Counted from the first letter of the stretch, positions 6,974-14,521 are shown. The stretch: DNA of 16,135 nt from Candidatus Bathyarchaeota archaeon (GCA_014859805.1 JACUTN010000012.1:1-16135), one strand, 5' to 3'. A program made the numbers and translations. The notes: generated from the letters alone by a model not told the origin.

Positions 6974-7116
6974 GTGTAACAGCCTCCAGATGTCGAACCT
7001 TTGCTTTTGTCTCGCACGTACTTCTTTTCCATATCTTAGCTTTTTAGCTTTACTTAACCAAAACAGATAAAAACGTCAAGGCGTAACCAAAGAAAGCATT
7101 GAGTGTGCAAGAAAGT

Positions 7117-7311
7117 ATGCCGTCTGAAATCTTTGATCAAGATAGATTCGTCGAGATTAGTGAACGTGCTGAATATTGCGCTGTCAAGAGATTAAAAGAT
7201 GTTGTGAAATTGAAGCTTCGTACGGCAAGGAGACTCTACACTTTAAAGGTTGAACCAGTGAGTGCTGAAGAGTTGATCAAGAAACTGCAATGTGAAATTC
7301 GTGAAATTTGA
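7117..7311 (+). CDS. rpl38e: Large ribosomal subunit protein eL38
   Basis: A protein of 64 aa from the ATG at 7117, starting MPSEIFDQDRFVEISERAEY. It matches the archaeal/eukaryotic L38e pattern: MPxEIFD start, a helix, then CAVKRLKDVVKLKLRTARRLYTLKV and the C-terminal helix EELIKKLQCEIREI. eL38 sits on the large subunit and in archaea is mainly found in the TACK group and relatives, so it is a lineage clue. A TTG at 7099 or GTG at 7105 could extend it by six or four residues, but the family normally begins at MP. A TATA-like GATAAAAAC near 7067-7075 would start transcription close to 7097, giving a short leader. Confidence 0.9.
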   Translation: MPSEIFDQDRFVEISERAEYCAVKRLKDVVKLKLRTARRLYTLKVEPVSAEELIKKLQCEIREI

Positions 7312-7345
7312 ACCCTTCGGTTGTGTTGAGAGAATTATGGCTCAA

Positions 7346-8179
7346 TTATAGCAGTAGGGAAGTGAGAAGGCTTGCCGTTAAACCAAGAAATATCGGAAAG
7401 GGTAATCCTGGAAACATGCCTTTTCTCTCCAACATTTTGAATGACAGGAAGCATCCGAACAAGATGCCGATAATGGAAGCTACACATGGGATAGGGCTTC
7501 TAAATTTTAGTAGCATGTGACCTGAAAGCAAAGAATAGAAGGTCAAGTCGCCCAGTCCCATTTGAATGTCCTGGAAGGAGAAGCTCAAACCGCGGAGATG
7601 TTCAAGTCCGTTAAGAGCTATTTTTCCCACCGGTCCGTGATAAACAGCAAACGCGTCGTAAACTGCCAGAAAACAAAGAATCAAGATTGCACTTAATGTG
7701 GGAATTGAAGCTGCCAAAAACGTGCCTAGAGATCCTCCTAAACAAAGAACTATCAAGTTACAAAATCTGCTTTGAGTTCGAAAAACCGCGAAACCGGCAA
7801 GAATTGTTATGGTTAATGCTGATATTAGGATGAGGGCTTCAATGTGTGGGATGGAAAATCTCCCGAACGCCGCCAACAAATAGATGAAGGAGAGCATAAA
7901 AACAGCGGTTGTTAAGGCGAATCCAGTGATTAACATGATCAGTTTATGGCTTCTTCGCTTCAGAAGAAAATATATCAATGATGCGCCGACTCCGACTAGG
8001 ATGACAAAGTAAGAGGCGTTTCCGAGGGAGCCGAAGATGTCTTCGGAAAAAGGGGTGATTACGTAGGTTTCTATGGAAGATGTCAAAAGAAGGACTGCGC
8101 ATAACACTCCGAAGAGTAAACTGGCTAGGATCGGTGTTAGATGTATCAGCTTGGCTTTGAACATATCATTCAAAGGCAT
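7346..8179 (-). CDS. Presenilin/signal peptide peptidase-type intramembrane aspartyl protease
   Basis: A polytopic protein of 277 aa from the ATG at 8179, with about nine membrane helices. It carries the two catalytic aspartates of GxGD proteases: YD at residues 174-175 (FLAVYDAFAVYHGP) and GLGD at 208-211 (QMGLGDLTFYSLL). A PFP near residue 260, in the last helix, corresponds to the PAL motif. This is the archaeal presenilin-like family (A22-type), which cuts helices within the membrane; the natural substrate is unknown. The frame extends upstream to 8287, but that part lies inside the archaemetzincin gene. The ATG at 8179 overlaps that gene by 10 nt; the ATG at 8164 is an alternative. It is the last gene of a minus-strand run with archaemetzincin and a beta-CASP RNase. 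Confidence 0.88.
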   Translation of the reverse strand: MPLNDMFKAKLIHLTPILASLLFGVLCAVLLLTSSIETYVITPFSEDIFGSLGNASYFVILVGVGASLIYFLLKRRSHKLIMLITGFALTTAVFMLSFIYLLAAFGRFSIPHIEALILISALTITILAGFAVFRTQSRFCNLIVLCLGGSLGTFLAASIPTLSAILILCFLAVYDAFAVYHGPVGKIALNGLEHLRGLSFSFQDIQMGLGDLTFYSLLSGHMLLKFRSPIPCVASIIGILFGCFLSFKMLERKGMFPGLPFPIFLGLTASLLTSLLL

Positions 8180-8730
8180 CGACCTAGGTTTTCTACGATT
8201 TTTTCCACTTTGGAGTGGCATTTGCTGCAGAATAAACTTTGTTTTCTGTCCGTTTCGAATATGGAATTGGAAAAGTACATGACACAAAACGGGTTAGAAC
8301 AATGGCGTAAGCCTAATGTGTGTCCAAGTTCGTGCACTGCTTCTTTTGTGCTTCTCGCTTTAAAGAGTTCAGTGTTTGATGGTTGTTTGTAGAATTCTGG
8401 TCTAAGTCTCCATAATGAGATTAAGGCTGCTTTTCCGGGGCATTCTGCTTCGCCGAAGACAAAATTCAGGTTTGGGACAAAGATGTCGATGTCTGTTATT
8501 CCTAGGATTTTGTCTAGGGTTTTCTGTTTTTCAGCATAGTTGCGAATTTTTCTTAGTATGTTGTTTGAGCTGTATTGTTGTCTTGTGTTGTTGAAGGCTT
8601 CTTCTGGTACTGGTAGTGTTTTCGGAATTAGTGTGCATTTTGATTTGGGAAAAGTCATGTTTAGGTTTTCTTGGATTCTGCTTATCACGTTGGAATCTAC
8701 TTTTCCTATGCGTAGGATTCCGATTTTCAT
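8170..8730 (-). CDS. amzA: Archaemetzincin family zinc metalloprotease
   Basis: A 186-aa protein from the ATG at 8730 (MKIGILRIGKVDS). The metzincin signature is complete: HELGHTLGLRH, with H133, E134, H137 and H143, followed by C144, C149 and the conserved M151 (Met-turn). A second zinc site, typical of archaemetzincins, would use C144, C149, C168 and C171 (CSKC). Length agrees with the family (about 180 aa). The family is found in archaea, some bacteria and animals; its biological substrates are not settled. The frame opens further upstream to 8808, but that lies within the RNase gene. The chosen ATG follows that gene's stop after 11 nt, and the gene overlaps the following protease gene, so the three are probably cotranscribed. 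Confidence 0.93.
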   Translation of the reverse strand: MKIGILRIGKVDSNVISRIQENLNMTFPKSKCTLIPKTLPVPEEAFNNTRQQYSSNNILRKIRNYAEKQKTLDKILGITDIDIFVPNLNFVFGEAECPGKAALISLWRLRPEFYKQPSNTELFKARSTKEAVHELGHTLGLRHCSNPFCVMYFSNSIFETDRKQSLFCSKCHSKVEKIVENLGRCL

Positions 8731-8741
8731 TTGTTTCACGG

Positions 8742-10007
8742 CTAGATTTTGAATGTGTCTCCGGTTTTTGGTGCTTTCGCTTTTAATCCTAGTTCTTTGT
8801 TTATCCATTTTGCAAAAAGTTCGCAGTTTCTCTCTGCACCGTGATTCACGTAGAATTTTGGGTTTCCACCGAGTTTTTTCACGGCTTCTTTAAGTTCGCT
8901 TGCTCCGCAGTGGGATGAAAAATCGAAGTGTCCAACCCGTGCCTTAATCTTTCTCATTTTTCCGTCGATAACGCATATTCCCTTGTCAAGTAACTGTCTT
9001 CCAGGTGTGCCTGGGATTTGATAGCTGACTAAAAAGACGGCGTTGTTGGCTTTTTTTCCGATTTTTGACATGTAGAATATGGCTGGACCGCCCTTGAGCA
9101 TGCCTGCTGTTGATATTATGACGCTTGGTTTTTTGGCGGCTTTTCTTCGGTCTCTCCACCCTTCAATCCAATGAGCAGAATGTAAAGCATCTCTTAGTAG
9201 TTTAGCGTCTCGCAAAAACTGACCGTGTTTCATCATTATGGTGTTTGCTCCGCGGATCATGCCGTCAATGGTGACTGGATACTCAAAGTGGTGAGCAGCC
9301 AAGACGCATGCTATTTCTTGGGATCTTCCAACTCCGAATGCTGGAACGAGGACTGTGCCGCCTCTCTCGACGATGTCGGTGGTCTCTGTTATGAATTGTT
9401 TTTCTAGTTCTTGGCGTTCTGTGTGTTCATCATCGGCGTATGTGCTTTCGATTATCACTGCGTCTAGGTCTTTGTGGTCCATTTTTGCTCCTTCCAGAAG
9501 CTTTGTGTTTTCAGTGTTGAAGTCGCCTGTGTAGAGTAGTTTTTTTCCTTCGGCTTCGATTAGTATTTGTGCGCTTCCAGGGATGTGTCCAGCGTTTAGG
9601 AGTTGGAATTTGATGTCTCCGATTTTTTCTTCGACGCCGTAGTCTAGGTGTTTGCTGTTTCTCATCATTGACTTCAGTTCGAGATATTCGAATGGCAGGT
9701 AGTAGCTGGAGAGGTGGATGAAGTCTGAAATTAGTAGTTGATTCAGTTCTGCACTTAGTCTGTTTGTGTAAAGCGGCTTGTTTCCGCGAATGTAAAAGAC
9801 AGGGATTGCGCCTGAGTGGTCGAGGTGGCTGTGGGTTAGGATTATTGCGTTGATGTCTTTTGGTGGTATGTGCATTGGGAATCCTGGTGTGTGGTTTAGC
9901 ATGACTCCGTAGTCTAGTAAGACTTGTGTTTTTTGGGTTTTTACGGTTATTGCGCTTCTGCCGACTTCGCGGGCTCCACCTAGAAATTTTATTTGTATTT
10001 GGCTCAT
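8742..10007 (-). CDS. Beta-CASP metallo-beta-lactamase RNase, aCPSF2 type
   Basis: A 421-aa protein with the metallo-beta-lactamase motifs HSHLDH (residues 59-64), H141 (NAGHIPGS), D162 (YTGDFN) and the beta-CASP motifs: E187 (ESTYAD), H366 (FDFSSHCG) and H389 (VNHGAE). There are no N-terminal KH domains, unlike aCPSF1/FttA (about 640 aa), so this is the short aCPSF2-like group, which processes RNA by endo- and/or 5'-exonucleolytic cleavage. It acts in the cytoplasm with two zinc ions. The ATG is preceded by GGAAG. It follows the PHP gene by 42 nt and precedes archaemetzincin by 11 nt. Confidence 0.92.
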   Translation of the reverse strand: MSQIQIKFLGGAREVGRSAITVKTQKTQVLLDYGVMLNHTPGFPMHIPPKDINAIILTHSHLDHSGAIPVFYIRGNKPLYTNRLSAELNQLLISDFIHLSSYYLPFEYLELKSMMRNSKHLDYGVEEKIGDIKFQLLNAGHIPGSAQILIEAEGKKLLYTGDFNTENTKLLEGAKMDHKDLDAVIIESTYADDEHTERQELEKQFITETTDIVERGGTVLVPAFGVGRSQEIACVLAAHHFEYPVTIDGMIRGANTIMMKHGQFLRDAKLLRDALHSAHWIEGWRDRRKAAKKPSVIISTAGMLKGGPAIFYMSKIGKKANNAVFLVSYQIPGTPGRQLLDKGICVIDGKMRKIKARVGHFDFSSHCGASELKEAVKKLGGNPKFYVNHGAERNCELFAKWINKELGLKAKAPKTGDTFKI

Positions 10008-10049
10008 TTGCTTTCTTCCGTTAATGCAGTAATCATGCTTTCTAGTCGT

Positions 10050-10655
10050 TTAAAAGTGTATTGACTTTCTCGCGTAACCAACTTTAACCAGTCCTTTCTT
10101 GATGGTTTTCAATATTTCATCGATACTTAAAGAAGCTTGCACTTCAGTATAAACACTCCACAATTCATTCGCGCGGTGGGCGTCGCTTCCAGCAACACCT
10201 GGTAGGTTCATGACTTTGGCTAGTTTTTGAGCCATTTTGTTAACTTGAGGTGTTGAAATGCCATTTAAGACTTCTATGGCGTCGAAATCGTAGTTTTTAG
10301 CCAAGTCTCCTAGGCCGTATGTTCTGTAGGGGTGTGCAGCGATGGCTATGCCGTTTTGTTCTTTTGTGTAGTTGATTATGTTTTCGGGGGTCCATGGTTT
10401 GGGTGGTGGTTCTGTAACGCCTAGGATTATTATGTCTCCTTCGGTTGTGCTTATTTCGATTCCGGGGATGATGAGGATGTCTTGGTATGGTGAGGCTAGC
10501 TTTCGTACTTTATGGTATCCCTTGGTGGTGTTGTGGTCTGTTATGGCTATGGCTTTGATGTATGGGTGTGCATAGAGCTGGTTTACTATGGTTTTTGGGT
10601 TTATTGATGCGTCGGGTGAATAAGTTGTGTGAATGTGCAAGTCAGCTCGAATCAA
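10050..10655 (-). CDS. PHP domain metal-dependent phosphoesterase
   Basis: A 201-aa protein whose frame reads through the metal ligands of the PHP fold: H7 and H9 (ADLHIHT), D15 (TYSPD), D40 and H41 (AITDHNT), E67 (PGIEIST), H108 (AAHPYR), D158 and H160 (GSDAH). Members hydrolyse phosphomonoesters or cyclic/nucleotide phosphates; the substrate is not evident here. Start choice: the frame is open to 10985, but the first 110 residues overlap tgtA in another frame and are a basic, low-complexity shadow. A TTG at 10655 overlaps the tgtA stop as TTGA, a typical coupled junction, and leaves four residues before the first motif. It is followed by the beta-CASP RNase. Confidence 0.85.
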   Translation of the reverse strand: MIRADLHIHTTYSPDASINPKTIVNQLYAHPYIKAIAITDHNTTKGYHKVRKLASPYQDILIIPGIEISTTEGDIIILGVTEPPPKPWTPENIINYTKEQNGIAIAAHPYRTYGLGDLAKNYDFDAIEVLNGISTPQVNKMAQKLAKVMNLPGVAGSDAHRANELWSVYTEVQASLSIDEILKTIKKGLVKVGYARKSIHF

Positions 10656-12283
10656 GGTTGTTCGCTCAGTGTTTCTTGCAGAATTTTCTTTAAACTGGTT
10701 AGTATGGTTTTGGTTCGTTTTTCTTTTGTGTTGATGTGTTTGAGTTTGATGTTTTTGTTTTTGCATGTTTTTTTGCATGTGTTTAGGATGTTTTTGTTCC
10801 AGTTTTCTGGGTCGTTGATTAGTATGACTGTTTTGTAGTTTGTGTTTTTGATGTAGTTTGCTGTTTGTTTTGTTACGTATTCGATTGTTTCTTTGTCTAG
10901 TGGTAGGGCTGTTTCGTGTTGTGAGAGGGGGTAGACTTGGTCGAGTTCGATTGGGATTATGCCGAATGGTGCAGCGTAAAAGCATGTGTGGATTTTGTTT
11001 AGGTGTTGTTTAAGTGTGTCGCGGAGAAGTTTTTTGATTGGTTTGAGTTCTTTTGATTTGCTGAATGGTTTTGTTCTGGTTTGGGGTATGAGTAGGAGGA
11101 TTTTTGCTTCTTTGGGTGGAGAGTATTGTCCTGTGAGTTTTTTTCTGTGTCTGACGACATATGGTCGGGCGAGGTCTGTGTGGTCGTAGAAGAATATGCC
11201 GCTTTTTTTTGTTGCTGGGCTGTGTTTTTCTATGAAGTCTTCGTGTTTTTTTAGTTTTTTTAGGGCTTGGAGTAGGGTTGGGTGGGCGTGTGCTCTTGTT
11301 TGTAGGTGTTCCCATAGTCTTCCGTTTTTTATTGCTTGTTTTACTTGTTTTATTTCTGCTTGGCATGTGTATAGGTTGTGTTCGGCTAGGAATGTTTGTT
11401 TTTGTTTTGTTGATAGTTCTGATACTGCTTTTGGTGTTGTTTTTGTGCATTTTGGGCATGGGCATGGGAAATATTCTAGTTCTTCTAGTCTGTGGGTGCC
11501 GTTTGGTGTCATGTAGCGGTTGTTTCTGGCGTATATTGCGTATGCTGCTGAGTCGAAGAGGTCGCATCCTAGGGCTATGGCTAGGCTGAATATTATTGGG
11601 TGTCCTGCTCCGAAAAGGTGTAGTGGTTTTTGGATGGGTAGGTTCATTTTTGCTGTTAGGATCATGTCGACTAGTAGGTCGAATCTGTATTGTTGCATGA
11701 TTTCTGTTGGGCTGCCTAGGGCGTGGATGTTGAATGGTAGTTTTCGCATTTGTCTGGCTGATTTGGCTACTAAGTCTAAGTATTGTCCTCCTTGGATTGG
11801 GCCTACCCAGAGGATGTCTGTGCGTGTTTTTGTTTTGAAGAGTTGTTTGGCGTTTTTTGTTGTTGTGTTTACTGTTTTTTCTGCGTGTTTTCTTGTGACT
11901 TTTAGGCCTGTTGGGTAGTCTAGGATTGTGGCTATGTCTGTGCCTATTTTTTCTTGGTATTCTACGATTTCTTTTGGGGTCGTTTCTATGTCGCCGTAAC
12001 GGAGGATTTGGTATGCTCCAGAATCAGTCATTACAACGCCGTTGAAATCTAAAAACTTGTGCAAGCCTTTTTCTATTGGTTGGTTTCGAAAACGTTTCTT
12101 CAATATGTAAGCGTTAGTTATTAGAGCTTCACAACCAAAAACCTCACCAATCTTCTTGGGAGAAATAGGCTGAATAGAAGGATTAACGACGGGAAAAAGA
12201 AGAGGAGTCTCAACAATGCCGCTTTTGGTTTTTAGCCTACCAATTCTTGCGAGCAAATCTCTCTCCTTTATCTCAAAAGCCAT
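10652..12283 (-). CDS. tgtA: Archaeosine tRNA-guanine transglycosylase
   Basis: Swaps guanine at position 15 of the tRNA D loop for preQ0, the first step of archaeosine synthesis. From the ATG at 12283 the protein is 543 aa. The catalytic TIM barrel covers about residues 1-310, with D87 (MTDSGAYQ), the nucleophile D244 (CDLFDSAAYA) and the zinc site C274, C276, C279 and H302 (CPCPKC, then AEH). The C-terminal half (about 380-530: KPIKKLLRDTL, AAPFGIIPIELDQVYPLSQHE) looks like the domain shared with archaeosine synthase (DUF5591-like). I see no PUA domain at the end, where full-length TgtA has one. A TATA box at 12321-12314 fits this start with a leader of about 8 nt; the ATG at 12316 lies inside that TATA box. 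It leads the five-gene run. Base composition shifts sharply inside the gene near 12000. Confidence 0.93.
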   Translation of the reverse strand: MAFEIKERDLLARIGRLKTKSGIVETPLLFPVVNPSIQPISPKKIGEVFGCEALITNAYILKKRFRNQPIEKGLHKFLDFNGVVMTDSGAYQILRYGDIETTPKEIVEYQEKIGTDIATILDYPTGLKVTRKHAEKTVNTTTKNAKQLFKTKTRTDILWVGPIQGGQYLDLVAKSARQMRKLPFNIHALGSPTEIMQQYRFDLLVDMILTAKMNLPIQKPLHLFGAGHPIIFSLAIALGCDLFDSAAYAIYARNNRYMTPNGTHRLEELEYFPCPCPKCTKTTPKAVSELSTKQKQTFLAEHNLYTCQAEIKQVKQAIKNGRLWEHLQTRAHAHPTLLQALKKLKKHEDFIEKHSPATKKSGIFFYDHTDLARPYVVRHRKKLTGQYSPPKEAKILLLIPQTRTKPFSKSKELKPIKKLLRDTLKQHLNKIHTCFYAAPFGIIPIELDQVYPLSQHETALPLDKETIEYVTKQTANYIKNTNYKTVILINDPENWNKNILNTCKKTCKNKNIKLKHINTKEKRTKTILTSLKKILQETLSEQP

Positions 12284-12313
12284 CTTCAAGCCTAAAGAAA
12301 AACTGCAAACACG

Positions 12314-12321
12314 CATATAAA
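12314..12321 (-). promoter_or_regulatory. TATA box of the tgtA-led gene run
   Basis: The minus strand reads TTTATATG. A start about 27 nt downstream falls near 12291, eight bases before the ATG at 12283. A decayed copy of this region, with TTTTTAATG, lies at about 12771-12780. The stretch 12322-12420 shows nothing else that I can name. Confidence 0.6.
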
Positions 12322-12420
12322 AAATGGCTTGTTGGTCAAGTAAGAATTTTAGCTGTTAAAATGTTAGTATTGGATTTCGTTACATTGTATTAGGTGGCAG
12401 GATATTACTTTCCTAGGAAT

Positions 12421-12456
12421 GTATCTGGAAGAATTATCCAGATACTAGTTTAAATA
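12421..12456 (+). promoter_or_regulatory. Inverted repeat plus TATA box upstream of ncRNA copy A
   Basis: GTATCTGGA (12421-12429) and TCCAGATAC (12437-12445) form a perfect 9-bp inverted repeat with a 7-nt spacer. Five bases on from its TCCAGA comes AGTTTAAATA, a TATA box (12449-12456). It predicts transcription from about 12480, the first base of the RNA fold. The same arrangement occurs before copy B (14522-14552), which suggests a shared protein-binding site. Confidence 0.7.
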
Positions 12457-12478
12457 TGAAAAATTGGATTATATTTGA

Positions 12479-12570
12479 TGGTTAGGTACCAAAGCTGTGT
12501 GCCAAGCGGGTTGCGTGGTCACCATAGTGTGACAACGTCCGTGCTTTAAGGGCATGCAGCACCTAACTGC
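12479..12570 (+). ncRNA. Unidentified structured small RNA, copy A
   Basis: A stretch of about 92 nt with no reading frame of note that folds on paper into one long arm. P1 is GTTAGGT (12481-12487) with ACCTAAC (12561-12567). After a one-sided bulge ACCAAA comes P2, GCTGTGTGCC (12494-12503) with GGCATGCAGC (12551-12560), ten pairs including two wobbles. The apical hairpin is GTCAC/GTGAC (12518-12522, 12529-12533), flanked by conserved GCGTG and AACGTCC, which can also pair as GCGT/ACGT. Copy B at 14575-14680 keeps these blocks and pairings with different bases. Promoter placement supports an independent gene. No match to tRNA, 5S, SRP RNA, RNase P RNA or C/D and H/ACA guide RNAs was convincing. 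Confidence 0.75.
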
Positions 12571-12613
12571 TCATTTGTTAAACCAGTAATATGCTTTGAA
12601 CTTGCCTTTTCTT

Positions 12614-12741
12614 TTAAGGTATGGGCTGTACGACTGGGTTTATCACCGGAAAGAGGAGGGGAGTTTCGACAGTGCCGCTTTTGGTTTCGAGTCTTCCGAT
12701 TCTCGCAAGAAGTCTCTTTCTTTTATCCCAAAGGTCATCAT
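12614..12741 (-). pseudogene. Decayed duplicate of the tgtA 5' end
   Basis: The minus strand from the ATG at 12738 reads MTFGIKERDFL, then after a one-base deletion ARIGRLETKSGTVETPLLFP and VINPVVQPIP, ending in TAA (12616-12614). It parallels residues 1 to about 42 of tgtA (MAFEIKERDLLARIG and onward), about three-quarters identical by eye. The likeness continues upstream of the ATG (CTTTAGGCTT) and into the TATA region to about 12785. Beyond the TAA no similarity is visible. It is a truncated, frameshifted remnant that cannot make an enzyme. Confidence 0.85.
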
Positions 12742-12903
12742 CAAAGCCTAAAGAGAATCAGTCAAACACACATTAAAAATGTTCAATTGATATGATAAAG
12801 GTTGCAGATGTGCGAAAATCCGAACATACTACGCCCGCGCATTTTCATATTTTTTCTAGAGAAGGTTTTTATTTTTAAAGCAGGGAATGAAAGCTGATGA
12901 GTT

Positions 12904-13737
12904 ATGACTATTGTGTTGGAGCTGAAATGTGGTGACGGAGGTTTTAGGGCGCACCCGTTGAAGGACCGGTGGATTTATTCTGGAAATTCGAAGATCTTGC
13001 ATGTGTTAAGCGAAGACATTCTGACTGCGAATGTATTTGGAATATTGAAAAACTTAGATCCCAAGGTTTGGTTGGCTTCGTTTCTGCAGAATGCATGCCA
13101 CTTTTCTAGAGAGGAGTTTCCTTATCTTTACAAAGACGGGAATTATTCCGAATTCTCAGTGTTGCTTTGGCACGACCTTGATCAGCCGCCTTCAAGGCTT
13201 GAAGGACCGACACAAGCGGACGTCTTCATAGAGTTAAGGAATGCTGCAATTCTGGTTGAGTGTAAAGGTCTTGCCCCTCTTCAAAAACGTGTATCCACTG
13301 ATGACCGTGAGGGTGACCCAAGATTTTGGTGGGATCAAGCTGTTAGGAGCATTGTTCGCGGTTATTTTTACACGAGAAAACATTTTGAGCGGAAGAATTT
13401 CTTTTTCATAGTTTTGTCAATGAACGAGAAGGAAAATACGTTTACTCAGTATTTTAATTGGCGTCGCTTAAAGGAGCAAGTTGAAAATAGAGTTCTCAAG
13501 GATCTAGAGCTAAGAGATGCTTTTCCAAAAGACTACGTTGACGATATCTGCAAGAAGTTATCTCGCCAGATCAGATGGGTGAAATGGACTGATTTGAAGG
13601 AAGCACTCCAAAAGACTTCATTCAACGAAAAAGGAGGCTTCAAGACTCAAAGTCAGTTCTGCAAAGATATTGTGGATTATTTGGAGTTAAAGACAAAGTT
13701 ATGTAGTCTGATGGGTACGCGGGAGTTTCAAGTGTAA
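12904..13737 (+). CDS. PD-(D/E)XK nuclease-like protein
   Basis: A 277-aa protein. The pattern E37 (LSEDILTANVFG), D106 (PTQADVFIEL) and E119-x-K121 (AILVECKGL), with a helix-turn before and a strand between, is that of the PD-(D/E)XK nuclease fold. The conserved WWDQAVRSIVRGY helix after it would carry the extra conserved residue of the fold. The C-terminal part is helical and charged, without a clear second domain. Possible roles are cutting foreign DNA or repair; the context (a cassette of unrelated nuclease-like genes between two copies of the same small RNA) suits an accessory or defence role, but this is inference. The ATG has a weak SD (GATGAG) and a TATA-like TTTTTAAAG at 12871-12879. 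Confidence 0.75.
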   Translation: MTIVLELKCGDGGFRAHPLKDRWIYSGNSKILHVLSEDILTANVFGILKNLDPKVWLASFLQNACHFSREEFPYLYKDGNYSEFSVLLWHDLDQPPSRLEGPTQADVFIELRNAAILVECKGLAPLQKRVSTDDREGDPRFWWDQAVRSIVRGYFYTRKHFERKNFFFIVLSMNEKENTFTQYFNWRRLKEQVENRVLKDLELRDAFPKDYVDDICKKLSRQIRWVKWTDLKEALQKTSFNEKGGFKTQSQFCKDIVDYLELKTKLCSLMGTREFQV

Positions 13738-13774
13738 GGTAAAATAGTTCTTCTTCAAACATATTTTATGTAAA

Positions 13775-14158
13775 TTGAATGTCCTATTTGGTGATAATTT
13801 GAGTTTGATAACAGGAAGCCCTGAGATGCTTACACTGCTGGATAAATTAATGCACGAGATGAAAACGCTTTCAAAGGATGTTGAAAGAAGAGACTCGAAG
13901 TATTGGTGTAGCTGCAGGAGTATTTCTAGGGATTCGGCATTTGCTTACATTCAACCGCAAAAGTCCCAGATTCGTTTTTTCCCTAAACTGCGTTATGACC
14001 AGATTCCAAACACCCCGTTAATTATCAATAGAATGAAAAGGGCTAGTGCGTGGGGAGAAGAATACGAATGTTGGTTTAGAATACGCAGCGAAGATCAAAT
14101 AGAAGATGCAGTAAAAATTCTTGAATGCGCTCTAAAACATCATGTGCGTGCTATATAA
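13775..14158 (+). CDS. DUF5655-like protein
   Basis: A 127-aa protein starting at TTG, 37 nt after the nuclease gene. The order of a helix (MLTLLDKLMHEMKTLSKDVE), strands (FAYIQPQKSQIRFFPKL), a loop with GEEYECWFRIRSEDQ and a final helix (IEDAVKILECALKHH) recalls the DUF5655 domain, a small domain of unknown role found beside restriction- and transport-annotated genes. The likeness is by eye and moderate. An internal ATG at 13826 is an alternative start. No SD is obvious; a TATA-like CATATTTTATG lies just before, so it may have its own leaderless promoter. Confidence 0.6.
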   Translation: MNVLFGDNLSLITGSPEMLTLLDKLMHEMKTLSKDVERRDSKYWCSCRSISRDSAFAYIQPQKSQIRFFPKLRYDQIPNTPLIINRMKRASAWGEEYECWFRIRSEDQIEDAVKILECALKHHVRAI

Positions 14159-14217
14159 CTCGCAAAGAAGTCTCTAAATAGGCGGATGCTCAAAGTTAAA
14201 ATGCAATGAGGTAAGCC

Positions 14218-14505
14218 TTGTTGAAGCTTCTGCTGGATGAAATGTACGCAGGACTGAAAGAATACTTTGAGATTCTGGGACGGAATGTACTAACCGTCCA
14301 AGACGCAGGGTTGCAAGGGGCAAAGGACAAGGAAATCATAGAGTATGCAAAGAACAACAACTTGTTGCTCGTGACTCAAGATCAGAAACCAGCGGACCTG
14401 GCTGATCTCACAGGAGTCAAATACGTGCTCATCTCTAACGCGATGATTGCCAAAATAGCCGACGCCAAGATAAGAGAGAAATATCCAAACACAAAACAGA
14501 AATAA
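14218..14505 (+). CDS. DUF5615 (PIN-like) nuclease-type protein
   Basis: A 95-aa protein with the DUF5615/Mut7-C-like PIN pattern: LLLDEMY with D7, DAGLQGAKDKEIIEYA with D37, and LLLVTQDQKPADLADL with D55, the acidic residues expected around a metal site. Such proteins are predicted RNases and are often the toxin half of a pair with DUF433. No DUF433-like antitoxin is visible next to it. The start is TTG at 14218 (or the next TTG, 14221), with the SD GAGGT at 14208-14212. It follows the DUF5655-like gene by 59 nt and precedes ncRNA copy B by about 70 nt. Confidence 0.8.
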   Translation: MLKLLLDEMYAGLKEYFEILGRNVLTVQDAGLQGAKDKEIIEYAKNNNLLLVTQDQKPADLADLTGVKYVLISNAMIAKIADAKIREKYPNTKQK

Positions 14506-14521
14506 CGCACAGCACTAGTCA

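Noticed and set aside
10656..10985. N-terminal extension of the PHP protein
   Set aside because: 110 basic, low-complexity residues lying over the tgtA 3' end in another frame; the PHP motifs begin right after the TTG at 10655.
10986..11918. Several plus-strand frames opposite tgtA, and a 185-aa minus frame at 11010-11567
   Set aside because: They are products of the G+T biased plus strand; sequences are low-complexity (Cys/Val/Leu/Phe or Lys/Thr/Arg/Pro rich) and lie fully inside the well-supported tgtA gene.
12479..12570. RNase P RNA, SRP RNA or H/ACA guide identity for the small RNA
   Set aside because: AACGTCC superficially recalls RNase P conserved region I and SRP-like stretches, but the lengths are far too short, other conserved regions are absent, and the stem pairing leaves no ACA-box tail.
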